From positions 2,198,770 through 2,262,769 of the forward strand of contig CAJSYZ010000010.1 in assembly GCA_910574455.1 (NCBI GenBank): a stretch of DNA of 64,000 nt, read 5' to 3'. Positions within the stretch are counted from its first letter, which is position 1, and every line of letters starts with the position of its first letter. The DNA comes from Trichaptum fuscoviolaceum. Its lineage: Eukaryota > Basidiomycota > Agaricomycetes > Hymenochaetales > Trichaptaceae. Positions 11,976-24,169 of this stretch are shown here, in pieces. The notes below the pieces were generated by a model. The model was given only the letters and a program-made list of their open reading frames with translations. It did not search any database and had not been told where the DNA came from. A program made the position numbers and the translations under genes.

Positions 11976-14447
11976 TCAGCCGCCAACACGAGTTCCATTC
12001 TTGTCGGTGCATTGCCACCACACAGCGCATGCCGGGAAAAGGCCAGCAGGCTCGTTCCCGGCGTCCTTGAGAAGCAGCGCGACGACGCCGTGGGCGGGCA
12101 CCGCAGCGGCCGTGAAGTTCCGCACAGCCGTGCCATTGTCTGTGTGCGCCCACAGGTCCTGGATGTTCGGGGGAAACAAAAGTAGTTAGCGAAAGATTTT
12201 TTATTACTTTCGATTCGATTTGATTCGATTTGATTCAGGATTAGGAGGAAGGGGGACACGTACGCGGACGGAGTATTGGCGGCCGGCCCGGATCCACGGG
12301 GATTCGGTGAGGTTGAAGAACATGTCTGTCGGCTCGTCGAGTGTGTTCAGCTATGCACAGCACACCCACATCAGTAGGTTTCTGACGGAGAAATGTGTAC
12401 GTTGTTACTGACCAGCATGATGGCCACACCATTCTGCGTCGGACCACTCCAGTAGCCGGCAGGGTGGAGCGAATCACTCGTCCAATCGGGCTGTATGACA
12501 CCAACAGAGCAGTTCGATGAGTCTGGAGGCCGGAGCAGATGCTTATAATGAACGAAGACTACACACGTTAACTCCCCAGCGGAAAGGCGAAATGCTCGTC
12601 CCAACGACGGGATCCTGGTTGATCGCGATGATCTCTTTGTTCGTCAGGATCTCGACGTCAGAGTCACGGATGGCGGACAGCTACAGAGATGGAGCTGTAA
12701 GCACGGGGACTGTCATAGCTTCGCGGTTCGAAAAAAGAAAATAGTCACGAACGTTTGTACCGACGAAGAGAGGCGACTTCATGAGAGCCCATGCTGTGAA
12801 GTGGCTCTTGCTCTCCTCGAATGTCAAGTTGCCATTTCCGCTGCACACGGCCGAAGGCGATTAGAGAAAGATTAATCCAGAGAATCGCGTGGTCGCGTAC
12901 ATTTGAAGCTGAGAGTATATGGTGAACAAATTGATACAGAGCAGTGAATACACCAGCATACCATATCCATGTCATTGCGCCCAAAGAAGTCAGTGGCCAT
13001 AGTGATGAAGGACGTGCTGATGAGCGATATATATTAGTACGGAACCATTCCAAGCGTTTGGATCGGATGAACATACAAGTTGATGATGGAAGCGATGGAA
13101 GACCAGTACGGCTCGATATCGCCGTCTATCCTCCAGCTCTGGCCGACCTGTTTCCCCCAAATCCAGACTTGACTCTGGAGAAAAGGCGAATTAGAGTACG
13201 TCAGTGCCAAACGACATGCATGTATTACTATGCAGTTGCACTCACCCAGCCCCATTCGCATAGGGAGAAGATGATGGGAGCTTTGCCACTTGACTTGGCG
13301 AGGTTCGTGATGGCGTTTGACATTATCTCATACTCTGACAGACGTTTTGTGAGTCCATTAGTAAGGTTGGAAGATATAGTTGCCCCACTTACTTCCGAAC
13401 GTGTTCTGTTGCAGGATATCATCGTAAGGGACTAAATGGTAAAAGGCTTTAGTCTCCATTCGTTATTAATAGATAGCCTTCACCGCTCACTGGCGCAGTT
13501 GTCGTATCTAAATGAGAAATTGTGAAGTTCGAAAAGTAGTTCCGGCTGGAGTATCGTCTGGACACTCACTTCAGATAATCAAAGCCCCAGTTCAGGAAGG
13601 TCTTGGCATCGCGCGCTTCGTTCTGGAATGAACCTGGGTATCCCGCGCAAGTGAGCCATCCCGAATCGCTATACTGAATTATCGCGAATAATATCAGAGA
13701 ATGAATGTGTCGGAGTGCATTCGATGCTTACAATACCGGCTTTGCTGTATTTACAAAGTCGGATCAGAATGCAGCAGCAACCAACAATGAAGATGCGAGA
13801 AAAGCATACAATCCGAGCGAGTGGACCTGGTCTGTGAGCCAGTTGAATCCCTTGCTGAACCTGGTTTTGTCTGTAGAACAATGAATGCATTTAGCAGAAG
13901 TCTCCTTTCGCCAGGTGGCGGGAAAAGACGCACCGGGTGTAACGTCTCCAGATGCTGTCCGGTTCTTCTCCGCCCAGCAGTCGTCGAGGTTGACGTGACT
14001 GTATCCCGCATCCTGTGAAGAAATTATTAGTGAGCTCGACTCCGGGCCTCGGCACGGAGAGCTGACCTGTAGGCCGAGGGTCTTCATCAGCTTGGCCGTG
14101 GTGACAATGAGGTCCTGGTCGATATTGCACTGTGAGGTAGCTGTTAAATGTCATCTCAAAGTTTGAAGTAAGCTCTGCACGCACTTGAAAAGCATTCCAG
14201 GCTGAGTCCGAGTCAAATTAGGTTCCCTGCACGGTCTTGAAGGAAAGGCAGCTCACTGTTATAGCCCATCACTGGCGCGGTGTGCGTTAGCGGGCTTTGC
14301 TCTGCACGAAAGGCAGCGCGGAAACATACCGGGTAGCTTTGCGACACCGTTGTTCAAGGCGAACGCGTTCTGGCTCCCGAGCGCGATGGCTAGGGCGACT
14401 GCGCCCACAAGGGCCGTGTTCCTCGCTGACAGGATGGCCGGGGACAT
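11976..14447 (-). CDS. Secreted alpha-galactosidase, GH27
   Basis: Translation of the minus strand from ATG 14447 to TGA 11978-11976 gives an intron-dense gene of about 15 small exons. A signal peptide ([20 protein letters not shown]...) is followed by the GH27 landmarks in order: [43 protein letters not shown], the nucleophile in KYDNC (about 13500), SLCEWGW, the acid/base region [32 protein letters not shown] and [13 protein letters not shown]-terminal beta-sandwich ends with VALLLKDAG and a short Trp/Cys tail. The enzyme removes terminal alpha-1,6-galactose from galactomannan and raffinose-type sugars outside the cell. No frame break was found. Exon borders were placed by eye and could shift slightly. 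Confidence 0.93.
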
Positions 14448-15424
14448 GGTGCAGGAAAAGCAAGCCCACAGGGAGGAAAGGCAGACGGGCCCGAGACGAG
14501 AGCTTTATATAATGCAGCAGTCTCGAGACGCGTACATTACGCACCCGAAGTCCAAGCCCGCGTGCAGGTGCTTCTTCTCGTTGACCGCACCTCGGCCCCG
14601 TGATCGCTGCTCGCTGTGTATGATGCTTCGCGGATTACGCTGGCCCGTCACGGCCATTCGACATACAATTTTAGTGGGAGGAAGCGGGGTATTTCCGACA
14701 ATTCGCCTGCGCTGCGCTTCGGGCGCGCGAGCACTTGACGTCGCATACAAGAAGGAGCCCGCGGTCATATGAAAGAGTGGTTGAAGCTGTATTTCGTTCA
14801 TTTGGTCCCATGAGCGGAGACCATGCTGTGGGGCATAAAATATACCGCATCTGTTTCGGAGGTTTTGTTAATGAGTCAGTTGCTCACCTTCTAGTTGTTA
14901 GAGTGGGATTGCGGTAGATACGACTATTCCATCAGAAGTTGCATGAGATGGATATGGGAAGCGGGACAGGGAGCCGTAGAAGTGCAGTATTCGTTCGTTG
15001 GCTTATGCGAGGGCCACGGTCCCCGCTGGCAAAATGTTATCATGCTATTATCTATCCAGTACGCCAATGGGATATGGTTGCCTGTTAAAACAATGACGAT
15101 AAAAGGAAAACCTAGCCACAACTCTGGTTGTGGATATAGAAACTCACCGCTGAGCCTTTAGTCGTAAATTTCTAAGTGCTGCTAGTGCCAGACGCAAACG
15201 GATGAGAGACCTGACGCGCGCCAAATCCAGCAAACACGCCACTTCAAGTTCACTGGCAGGCTAAATAAAACGACGGTGAACAACAAAAGCTGATAGCTGC
15301 GCTTGCAAAGAAAACACAAGGAAATTCGCAACAGCCTCTGGTATGAATAGACTCCGACTTTCCTACGATTTTGTACGGAAAATATAACTAAGTAAATAAA
15401 TATAAAAAACATGATATCAAAGCT
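14448..15424. other. Intergenic, about 1 kb
   Basis: Upstream region of the alpha-galactosidase up to the tRNA-Glu gene. Nothing recognisable besides the presumed promoter. Confidence 0.45.
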
Positions 15425-15513
15425 TTCGGATACGGGGAATCGAACCCCGAGCTATCGCGATGTACAATACATTTATTGAGAGGCGATAATGTTAGCCGTT
15501 ACACCATATCCGA
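15425..15513 (-). tRNA. tRNA-Glu (anticodon CTC) with a 17-nt intron
   Basis: The minus strand folds as a complete tRNA. The acceptor TCGGATA pairs with TATCCGA. The D arm is GTG/CAT, the anticodon stem ATCGC pairs with GCGAT, and the T arm CGGGG-TTCGATT-CCCCG is perfect. Anticodon CTC is at 15480-15478, followed by A37 and a 17-nt intron (15476-15460) at the canonical 37/38 position. Confidence 0.93.
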
Positions 15514-15618
15514 TTGATCTATGAACAAGTACCAACATTATTATTTAATCATTTCAGCGTAACTATAATCCCAATCTGACAGAAGAAAGTTGCTATGATT
15601 GCGACTATCGCTTGGCGA

Positions 15619-16189
15619 TTACAATCCAACAATGACGGGAGTGCAGTTGAGGCCGAGGTTGAGACTTGGCATGATTGGGCTCTGCATATGCATCATATGA
15701 GTATTTTCAGAGGTTAAGACGGATGAGCTTACAATTGGAGTGGACGGGTCACAGCAGGTCGTAGCGCAGCAAGCTGGAGTGAAAGCGCAAGTACCAGCGA
15801 AGAGCTGCTGTAAGAGGAGATTCTAAGAAACATACTAGAGGGGCAGGGGAGAGACAAGTATACCAGGGGCGAACAGTCGATGCCAATGGGGATGCTGCCG
15901 CCGATTGGCCCAATCGGCAGGATGACCCCGTTTGCAGCGAGGATAGGCAGGAAGGGGTCAAATACCGGAGAGTTCGACTACATAGTCATAAGAGGCTGTA
16001 AGTGCGTATCTTCTGAAGTAAAGGCGAGCCAACCTCGACTATCTGCTCACAACACTCTAGTTTTGCTTTGCACGCCGACTCAGGTATCGGCGTCGGCGTG
16101 GCGGTTGGCGCTGGAACACCAATTCCCTGAGGGGACGCAGAGACAGTGGCAGCCGCAAGGAGAGTAGGGAATAAGAGCAAAGTCTTCAT
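15619..16189 (-). CDS. Class I hydrophobin-like secreted protein
   Basis: Four exons (16189-16034, 15977-15864, 15807-15733, 15681-15619), all in phase 0 with GT..AG introns, encode about 135 aa. An N-terminal signal peptide (MKTLLLFPTLLAAATVSA) is followed by the hydrophobin cysteine pattern: CKAKLECC, a long hydrophobic Gly/Ile-rich loop, IDCSPL, GTCAFTPACC and the final LNCTPV. Hydrophobins self-assemble at air-water interfaces and coat aerial hyphae and spores. Unusually, a second CC pair (ATTCCD) follows the third doublet, making ten mature cysteines instead of eight. Intron positions after the first and within the later Cys blocks suit the family. Confidence 0.88.
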
Positions 16190-16982
16190 GATACTGATGA
16201 ACTCAAACCCCGCATTGCCGGCTCTTATAGCTAGCTCGTCAAGACCAGGAACGCTGTCACTGACGATGTCCGTGCATTGATAGAACCAAATCTCATGAGA
16301 GAATACAGGTTGTAGAGCGGTGCAAAGCAGACAGGCTTGAGAAACACTGGCAGCTGTGACTGTTCAGAGCGCACGTGCCGTGACAAGTGGTGAAACGAAC
16401 CAGATCGCGTGTCACGCTGTGGCTCAGACGCGCTGCTTTGAATTGGAGACGGTGTCCACGTTGGCTGATAGACCTTGTCCTCTTTGTCCTTGTCCTCCTC
16501 CTTCCCCCCTCACCTCCTCTGGCCCATGCATGCAGCCCGCACAGGCCTTTGCTCGACACCGGCGCCCTCGCACACGCTGACGCCGTCCGAGTCGACGGCC
16601 CATGCGCTGCTTGTCTAAAATTTCAGATTGTCAAACACTTACTGCAAGCGGAAGCCCACAAAATTTCTGGCTGTATATCTCTCTCTTGCGACCCCTCCTT
16701 CATTCGCGAGACCCTCTTTCTCCCCAACCACGACCTGCACGACGCACGAACCACGACTGACGAACACCAGCGCTTTGGCTATCTGTGACGACCCCGTGAG
16801 CCGACGTCCAAGAGTCTGTGCGCAGCTCTTGATCTTTCCTCCTTGAGACCTCGCTCCGGACACGAGGCCTAGCTTTGAACCGCGTATCAAAGCGTTCCAA
16901 GCATAAAGCCTGCCTTCTGAGCGACACTACTGTAACGTTATCGAAGCCCCAGAAACGTACTCACGACTTACTTCCCTACGCG
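16190..16982. other. Intergenic, about 0.8 kb
   Basis: Divergent spacer between the hydrophobin and the coiled-coil gene. No supported ORF or RNA. It should contain both promoters. Confidence 0.45.
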
Positions 16983-19711
16983 ATGCCTTTGTCCTTGAAC
17001 GTACGCCGGCTCGGATTCGGCTTCGGTCGAAAGAGTCATGATAGAGAAGTCCGGAAGGACAAGACAGTAAGTCGAACCAGTATATCTGCACATGTACCGC
17101 ACTAAACTCGACTTCGTAACTTAGCATCATGCTCGCCCTTTCTTCAACTTCTCGTGGTTCTCGTCATCGAAGACCAAAGAGATAAACCGCCCACCCACCC
17201 CTACCCCGCACTCCTTCCTCCAAGGCTCGTCTTCTCAGCCGTTGAAGAGACGGCACTCAAGGAAGCACCTCAACCCCACCAAGCCACCCGCCGAGGCCCG
17301 TCCCGATGTGGGTGACGACGACGAGTACGTCGGCGTGACCGAGGAGGAGAAAGCCCAGCTGAACAGCTTTGCGCGTGGCCTGAAGGAGATGATGGACCAG
17401 CTACGACGCGCAGAGGAGATCGTTGATCTCGTCAGTCCTTCAAACCAATGATGAGCTATGCATGATTAATATGCTGACCGTATACCCTGACAGCCCCCGA
17501 CGAAGACGGCAGACGGCACGCCCCTCCCGACCATCGAGGAAGAAGACGAGCCGCTGTCCTTGGTCAACAGCCCATTGGCAAGTCCGCGTCTCCTCCCCAG
17601 CATGCACGCAGGTGCTGCTACGTATACGAATATGTCTACAGTCCGCGAACCCGTCCCCGCCCCCGTTCCCGAAGATCTATCCCAGATAGAAAACCAACAA
17701 CACCATACACCACTGACGCCAACATTCCATGAGCTATCACGGCCGTTCCCTCGTCCCTCAGTAGTACCCGGCGCCCGCCCGGAAGATCGCATCAGTTTGG
17801 ACGCAGAGCAACAAGAAGACCTGCAGTACGCCTTCGGCGACCCGTCTCTCTTGCTCAGCGAGTCCGACGACGACGACGACCTGGGACTCACAAGCGACGA
17901 CTCCGTTCTCTGCCTCCAGAGCCTCCTCGTGCTCCCCCCAACGCACGACACCGACATGCCCGCGACGCCCACGCCGACGTTCGAGTCCTCCTCCTACTTC
18001 GCCGTCCCCATCTCCAAACCGTGCTCCCGCTCGCACCTCCAGCCGCTCGAACAACCCTACCCGCGTCCGCGCAACCCCGAGCCTCCGGTGCAGAGCCGGC
18101 CCGGCTCGACTGCGCTCTCGGTCTCGCTGTTCCCCATCAACCTCTTCGCGCGCCCCCTCTCGACCGCCACCGCGACGGACCTCGACTCGCCTCTTGAGGA
18201 GGAGGAGTCTGGAGAGTCTGACTCGGCGGCGGACGGGGAACGGGTGTTGGCGCGCGAGAGAGGTGAAGAGGGGAACGGAGATGACGAGGAGAGTGGTGAG
18301 ACAGAGGAGAAGGAGGAGGAGGGAGAGGAAGCTAATGCCTCCCCGTCCAAGCAGATCGCAGTTATGCGTTCTAAGCTTGGCGAGATCAGGAATCGTTTGA
18401 GCGAATTGACTGAGTACTCCGAGTCGTCGGGGGTCGTACTCCCGTCCACGTCAGAGGCAGAAGGAGGAGAGGAGGAGATGGACAATGCCCTCGGCAGGGC
18501 TGATGGCAATGATGAGCTTAAAGTAAGTAGCTCTGCTCTAGCTATCTATTCTAAGAACATAACTAACCTCTTCTCGTTTCTAGCACTCACTCGACCGCTT
18601 GACTTCAGAGAAGAACCGCCTTGAGGTGCGTTCCGTCTTCCCACTTCAATCCGTTCATGCTTGATTTCTTATACTTCCCTCTGTTTTTTCTGCATCGACA
18701 GCGCGCCGTGACAGACGCCGAACTCGAAAAGGCTCGCCTCAAGGAGCAGAACACCTTGCTCCTCCAGACGATGGACCTCACCTGGGAGGTGACGCGCCAG
18801 CAGCTGCGTGACCAGGATGTACGTCTGCTTTTTTCTTGTCAGCTTGAAGTTGACTGGTCGCTAATTATTCATTTGGTGGATAGGATCAGATGGCGGACTT
18901 GAAGACCCAGATCGAGGGGCTGCAGTCAGCGCTCCGCGAGCTCGCGGAGTTTAACGCAGCTCCCGTCGACCCGATCGACCCGTCTGTCGCTCGCCCAGGT
19001 GCGTACTTCTCATATCACTCACGAAGTCGAATATCCGGTACTGACAACTGCAATCCTTCGTGTGCATTCCGTACAGATCCCAATGCGTCTGCGTCGAGCT
19101 ATGGAATGAGACGGAAGTACCGCCTCGAGCTCCCGCGCGCTACGAAGTCCTCGTCGACAGCCCCGGCCCCCGCGAAGACCCCCGAGGTGCAGCTCACCAC
19201 GCCGCCCGCGACGCCGAGCCGCGGGGAGACAGCACTGCTCGACTCCGCGGGTGCGGGTCGCGGTTTGGGCACGGGCATGAGCGCAGCCTTCGCGCTGCCC
19301 GCTGCGTCGACGCAGCTCGGGCTGGAGCCGGCGTCAGGGCCCACGCGGGCGGGATCCTGGCACGGGCGTGTCCGCCGGAATGGAGGACGCAGGGCCGGTG
19401 CGCGGGCTGTACTTCAGACCCTGGTTGCTCGTGATGCTATCGATGATAGCGACGACGACGATTATGATGATGACGAAGACGAAGACGAGAATATCTCGCT
19501 CAGCGGCGGGCGGTGCCAGGTTCGTTCTTCGCCTCCGAACCAATATTTCGCTTCGAGTTTTCTAACGAATACGTCGTCCTTTGCACAGATCAAACGCCGC
19601 GCGGGCTCGATGGACCTCAAGTCGATCAGTTCGGCCTGGGGTGTCGGTGTCGGCCCGATCAGCCAACCGAGGCCTAATCCCTTCAGGAGAGGGCTGGGAC
19701 TCACGACTTGA
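16983..19711 (+). CDS. Large acidic low-complexity protein with central coiled coil, function unknown
   Basis: An eight-exon model with consistent phases (16983-17066, 17125-17430, 17494-18522, 18584-18625, 18702-18818, 18884-18998, 19077-19519, 19589-19711) gives about 752 aa. The N-terminus is basic (RRLGFGFGRK). A helical block EEEKAQLNSFARGLKEMMDQL follows, then a long Pro/Ser-rich region with acidic runs (SESDDDDD, EEKEEEGEEA). A heptad-like coiled coil (SKLGEIRNRLSELT through AELEKARLKEQNTLLLQTMDLTWEV to LKTQIEGLQSALRELAEF) leads to a Pro/Ala-rich tail with another Asp/Glu run and a basic end. No catalytic domain or membrane segment is visible. It looks like a basidiomycete-specific scaffold-type protein; I do not recognise a named family. 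Confidence 0.75.
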
Positions 19712-20405
19712 CGGCATTCGTCTCACTCTCCGAGCTTGGTGCGACGTTCCAGTTCATGACAACGTTGAAGGTCCGCCGATCTCCGTTTCACGACAAGGAC
19801 GTCCCTGCTCCTCCCTCTCCTTTGTAAATAAATGACACCGGTATGTTTCTTGTAGGTAGATAACATTTCTTTCTTGTCCACTAGCCTTTTCTTGACTTTA
19901 CCTCCTGCACGCATTTTTTTGAATCTCTAATCTCTAATCATCGGCATCTTGTATTCGTTCTTCCTTGCTTGAGGCTGCTTGCCAATTTGCGCACCTTTTT
20001 GTTTAACTTTATCACCTTATTCTGTGCGATTTCTTCTTTACTGCGATCTGTTTTGTGCTATTTTGTGTTGCGTACGACATTTGATGTTGTATCTGTTGTG
20101 TATGATGATGAACGAATGAATGATTATGACTGTCGTCTTCAGTTGTACCGAAGCATGAGTCAGTGACAAAATAGTTGAAGATATTATATTAGAGCAATAG
20201 TACAACAAAGATGAGTCCAGAAACTTTTCGCTCTCATGCTTGCGTGCGCTTCAGACATGAGACTGGAGATAGTAGAGAAGTCAAATGCATCAATGAGAAA
20301 AAAGACAAATATGTTCAGTAGTACAGTGATATATCGATGTTCAAAGAACATGGAAACTTGATTCATTCCACTCCCTCCAAGAATTTGTTACGTTCATCCT
20401 CAACT
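19712..20405. other. Convergent intergenic region, 3' UTRs
   Basis: T-rich sequence between the convergent coiled-coil and membrane-protein genes. Nothing else recognised. Confidence 0.45.
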
Positions 20406-21421
20406 TTAGTTGCCAGGAATCAAAGGCGCACGCTCCTCGTCATGGAGGATGCCTCCGCCGCGGTGGGACGTGAACGTGCCATACAAGCTCTTCGCGATCC
20501 AGAACAGGCTGAGGACGGCGAAGGCGAGGGCGCTCCAGTGGATGAACGCGCTGGAGCGCTGGTGCTCGAAGATAGCGAAGAGCGCCCATGCGATGGCGAT
20601 GCTGCCGGCAAGGTCGCCCTCGGGCGAGGAGAACGCGTACGTCGCGGCGGTCGCCTCGAGGAAGAAGAGCGCGAGGAAGACGAAGACCTTGGTCCAGACA
20701 CCGGCGCGGTGTGAGTAGGCGTTCACGCCGAAGGCCTCGAAGGCGGTGAGCAGCACGAGCACGGTCGTCCAGCCGTGGTAGAGCGAGAAGGGGAGATGCA
20801 CCCAGAGCTCGTCGTTCAGCGACTCGGCGGCATGGAAGCGCCGGACGATGTAGTAGATGTGTGTGACGGTCGAGCTGACAAGGAGCGCAAAGATAAATGC
20901 TGTAGTTCAGAATGGGTATTAGTACTTGCAGCGATTCTATGAAGTGTGCGTGAAATGAGCCGTACCGACGACATAGTGCTGCCTGCCCCAGACGTTAACG
21001 TAGATGGCGTTGAGGACGCCGAGGAGGGGGAAGCGCCAGGAGACGGCGTCGACGATCACGCGCTTTCCGGCCGGGAAGAACTGGTAGACGATTGTGCCGA
21101 GAAGCAGCAAATGAATGAGCGACCTGTCGAGACCCAGTCAGTCAGTCAGTCACCCGCACGCTTCTGAACTCAAAGCGGGTCTGAGAACACGCACCAGATA
21201 CCAAAGGCGTAGTTGGCAGGCGTGAAGTAGGTCTCCCTGCCAGAGCGGTAGGGCCCCTCAGGACCAGCAACGCTGTAGATGTTGGAGCCCAGGAAGAGGA
21301 TGTAGACGATGATGTTCACAATCTGTGCGTCGAATCCTTTGTGCTCAGCATGTCTCTCTCACAGACAGGATGCTACACATACCTTGAGGAAGATACCATC
21401 CTTCCATGAGTCGTTGGCCAT
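20406..21421 (-). CDS. Multi-spanning membrane protein, TspO/MBR-like signature, function unknown
   Basis: Four exons (21421-21383, 21322-21195, 21123-20966, 20899-20406) encode about 272 aa starting [11 protein letters not shown]. Some seven or eight hydrophobic helices are apparent. The segment [20 protein letters not shown] recalls the F-x-P-A-x-x-x-F-x-I-W pattern of TspO/MBR (tryptophan-rich sensory protein) related membrane proteins. Other landmarks are [20 protein letters not shown] and [20 protein letters not shown]. There is no signal peptide distinct from the first helix, and the C-terminus is a short polar tail ([11 protein letters not shown]). The family link is weak and based on one motif; no function should be inferred beyond an integral membrane protein. 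The frame is intact throughout. Confidence 0.8.
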
Positions 21422-22144
21422 GGCTGCGTTGTTATCGTTGGGTGCTCGTCGTTGTCCGTGTCGATGAGGAGGATGTGGGGGGAGAGAAGGAGTGCAGGCG
21501 TCTGGAGGAGTGGACGGGACTTTATATGCCTTGAGGAGAACGGAGCTTGGCTGCGCGTCCTGCATCCAGTACGTCAACATGCGTCATTTCCGTGTCCTGA
21601 GCTGACTAAGCACGCCTATTTCACTTCGCCATATCAAGCCATTCTGGCAAGAGATATCTCTATCCTCTTTTCCATTGTCTTCATATTCAATGCATTCGCT
21701 AGTAAGACTCATAAACTCTTGACTCTCATATTTTATGTGCTTTGAAACTGCCCTCACAGCCCGGAACGTGTGCAGACAAAGAGCCACGGGACTATACAGC
21801 AAGAATGATGCAGCTCTAATTCTGCTCCCAAATCTGGCGCGGATGATGCACGCGTTGTCCTGCTCGGGACCTAATTGAATGGGACCGCAGTTGAGAACGA
21901 GCCTCACGCCTCAAAGATGCTCTAAGAAAGTGCATCGTGACCACATCTTGGAGTTCTGAGATGTTCAACGCAGTTTGACTCCATCACATCCAAGGAGCGT
22001 CAAGCTATCCTACACGACATCATAATATAAATAGCATTTTTATTTCAGCATCTTAGCAATCTAAACAATACTTGCGACTTTGAACAATTGTTTTCGGTAT
22101 AAAAATTGTCTAAAATCCATTTTGTGATAAATCTCCAATTGAAT
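21422..22144. other. Intergenic, about 0.7 kb
   Basis: Contains the presumed promoter of the membrane-protein gene (TATATGCC-like stretch near 21523) and the 3' flank of the AA8 gene. No other feature recognised. Confidence 0.45.
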
Positions 22145-23331
22145 TTATTGACCGATTAGGGACGCGTAGTCGCTGCTCGACGCGTTGGTGAACAATTCAC
22201 CCCAGAAGCCAACTACAAGAAACAGAATAGTGAGACAATGCATTGCCGAAAAACATGACACTGCTTACAGTCGTCGTGCTCCGCGAACGTGCTTTGTGGG
22301 TCCGAAGGATCGTCCACCGCCGTCAAGCCTATACCGGAAGCAAAACGCAACATGATCAGAAGTTCGAAGGATGCAAGTGCAAGTGCGGAATAAGACGGAT
22401 TCGACGCTAATCCCTCACTGTACATGGACGGCAAAGCGAAGCGAAGAAATAGATTATAGATAGTTGAATAGGGACCCACCAACAGCCCAGGCGAGGACGG
22501 GCGTGCCCGTGATGTCAAGGCTGCCGCCGTCCCACGTCGTGCAGTTCTGGCACCGGAAGACGAAGCGCCAGGTATCATCCGTCACCGACGTCTGCGAGAG
22601 CGTCGTGAGCGTCGGGCCAGCGTAGGCAGTTGGCTGGACGTAGCCGCTGTTCGGAGGTTAGAGGTTATGAAGGCATATAGGACGTTCATCGTGTCGCCCC
22701 GGTTTTTTTATGTTTGATCGCCGATGTGAAATGTGAGGAAAGGGAGGTCGGCGGAAGATGAGTCCCGGATGGACATATAGCACAACGAGATAGTTTCGAT
22801 ATTCAGCGTTCCGGTCCGTAGAGACAGATGGAATGTTGTATCATGAAGTGAGTTAGGTGATGAGAAACGGGTTATGAAGACATGAGAGGAACGCACGTGG
22901 TGTAGCGCGTCGACGCCACGATGTCGTTTCCGTTCGGCCAGGCGACGAGCAGGAGGTCACCGACCATCTGGCCACCAAGGGCGATCCCAATCTACATATA
23001 CACACACGTAATGCACTCAGCACCGCCGTCAATCAAACAAAAGAGAAAAAGCAAGCAGTGTCATAGAAGACAAAGAAGGAGACGAAGATGAAGATGATGG
23101 AGGATCTCAGCGACTCACCCATTTGTTCGCGCTCGGGGACACAATCTCCGCGACAAACTCATCCGTCTGCGCAGCGCCGGCGGGGGGCGTGACGAACCCG
23201 ATCTGGAAGTCGTACGTCGCGGCGGTGATGCCCTGGAACGTGATCCCGCTGTCCGTGTACGCCGTGCTCGACTGTGCGAGCGCGTGCGCCGCGAGACCGG
23301 CGAGGCCGATGAGCGTGTTCAAAGAGGGCAT
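22145..23331 (-). CDS. Secreted CDH-type cytochrome-domain protein (AA8-like), no dehydrogenase domain
   Basis: The start is the ATG at 23331-23329, with exon 1 to 23119 ending in SANKW at a GT donor. Later exons carry IGIALGGQMVGDLLLVAWPNGNDI, then GYVQPTAYAGPTLTTL, then WRFVFRCQNCTTWDGG, then LTAVDDPSDP with STFAEHDD, and a final exon ending at TAA 22147-22145. These blocks match the b-type haem domain of cellobiose dehydrogenase (AA8). The Met in GGQM and the His in AEHDD correspond by position to the expected haem ligands. A signal peptide (MPSLNTLIGLAGLAAHALA) is present. The protein ends right after the domain, with no flavin dehydrogenase and no CBM1, so it would be a stand-alone extracellular electron-transfer protein, perhaps serving lytic polysaccharide monooxygenases or iron reduction (inference). 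Confidence 0.86.
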
Positions 23332-24169
23332 GGAGAGTTTGTGAGGATGTTCAAGATGTTGACGGTGGACCTTTGGGAGGTCGGACACGGCCATGTTTTA
23401 TAGGAGGGCGGAGTGGCCCCGGTTGTGCCAGATCATACATAGTGCTCTTGACATGTCAGAGAGAGAGGCAGAGGCATCTCGGAGAGTTCACCAAGAGTTC
23501 CCCAAGAGTCTGTAGATCCAAGATATAGCCGAAGAACATAGGGGCCAGCGAGCAGACCGTCGTGAAGGAGGATTGCGTGCTCCAGTCTTCCAAAACAACC
23601 CAAACATAAGAGCAGAGATAAATATACTTCGCCGACATAGGACTCGACATAGACGGACTAAAGATGGAGCAGCGAATGAGCGAGCGGGGATTATGAGCAC
23701 GAGGATCGACAGGTTCCGGAGACGACAGCACGGAGAAGCTTAGATGGTGCTTCAATTATTCGTCGGCTCGGAGGAACGTGGGGTAGTCCTTCCGAGAAAA
23801 AGCAGTAGAACACTAGATTGAGCGGCTGAAGGCTTTGATGATGCTAGGCCAGTGAAAGAAAATGCGTCCGGGTTGCGGAACGCAGGTAGAGAAAATTATC
23901 CGAGAGCGAAAACGAGTTTCTGGCGAGAGAAGCAGAGCAGTCAGGTCTATATGTAGACATCTCGACGCCATTTACATATACTTGATACCACGAGGATATG
24001 AGTGTAATATGTAGATGCAATCCAATCCAAACGACTGCCAAAGGGAAAGCACTCGTTGATACTTGAGAATAGTACATGTGTAGGTCATGAGGGGGGATCA
24101 TGGCTATAGTTGGAAGCAAGGCCTCGCCAGCGAGCCTCACATGTAATTGCGCCATGCTGGAAGGTCGGC
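23332..24169. other. Intergenic, about 0.8 kb
   Basis: Presumed AA8 promoter near 23340-23450 and the 3' flank of the aspartic protease. Otherwise nothing recognised. Confidence 0.45.
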
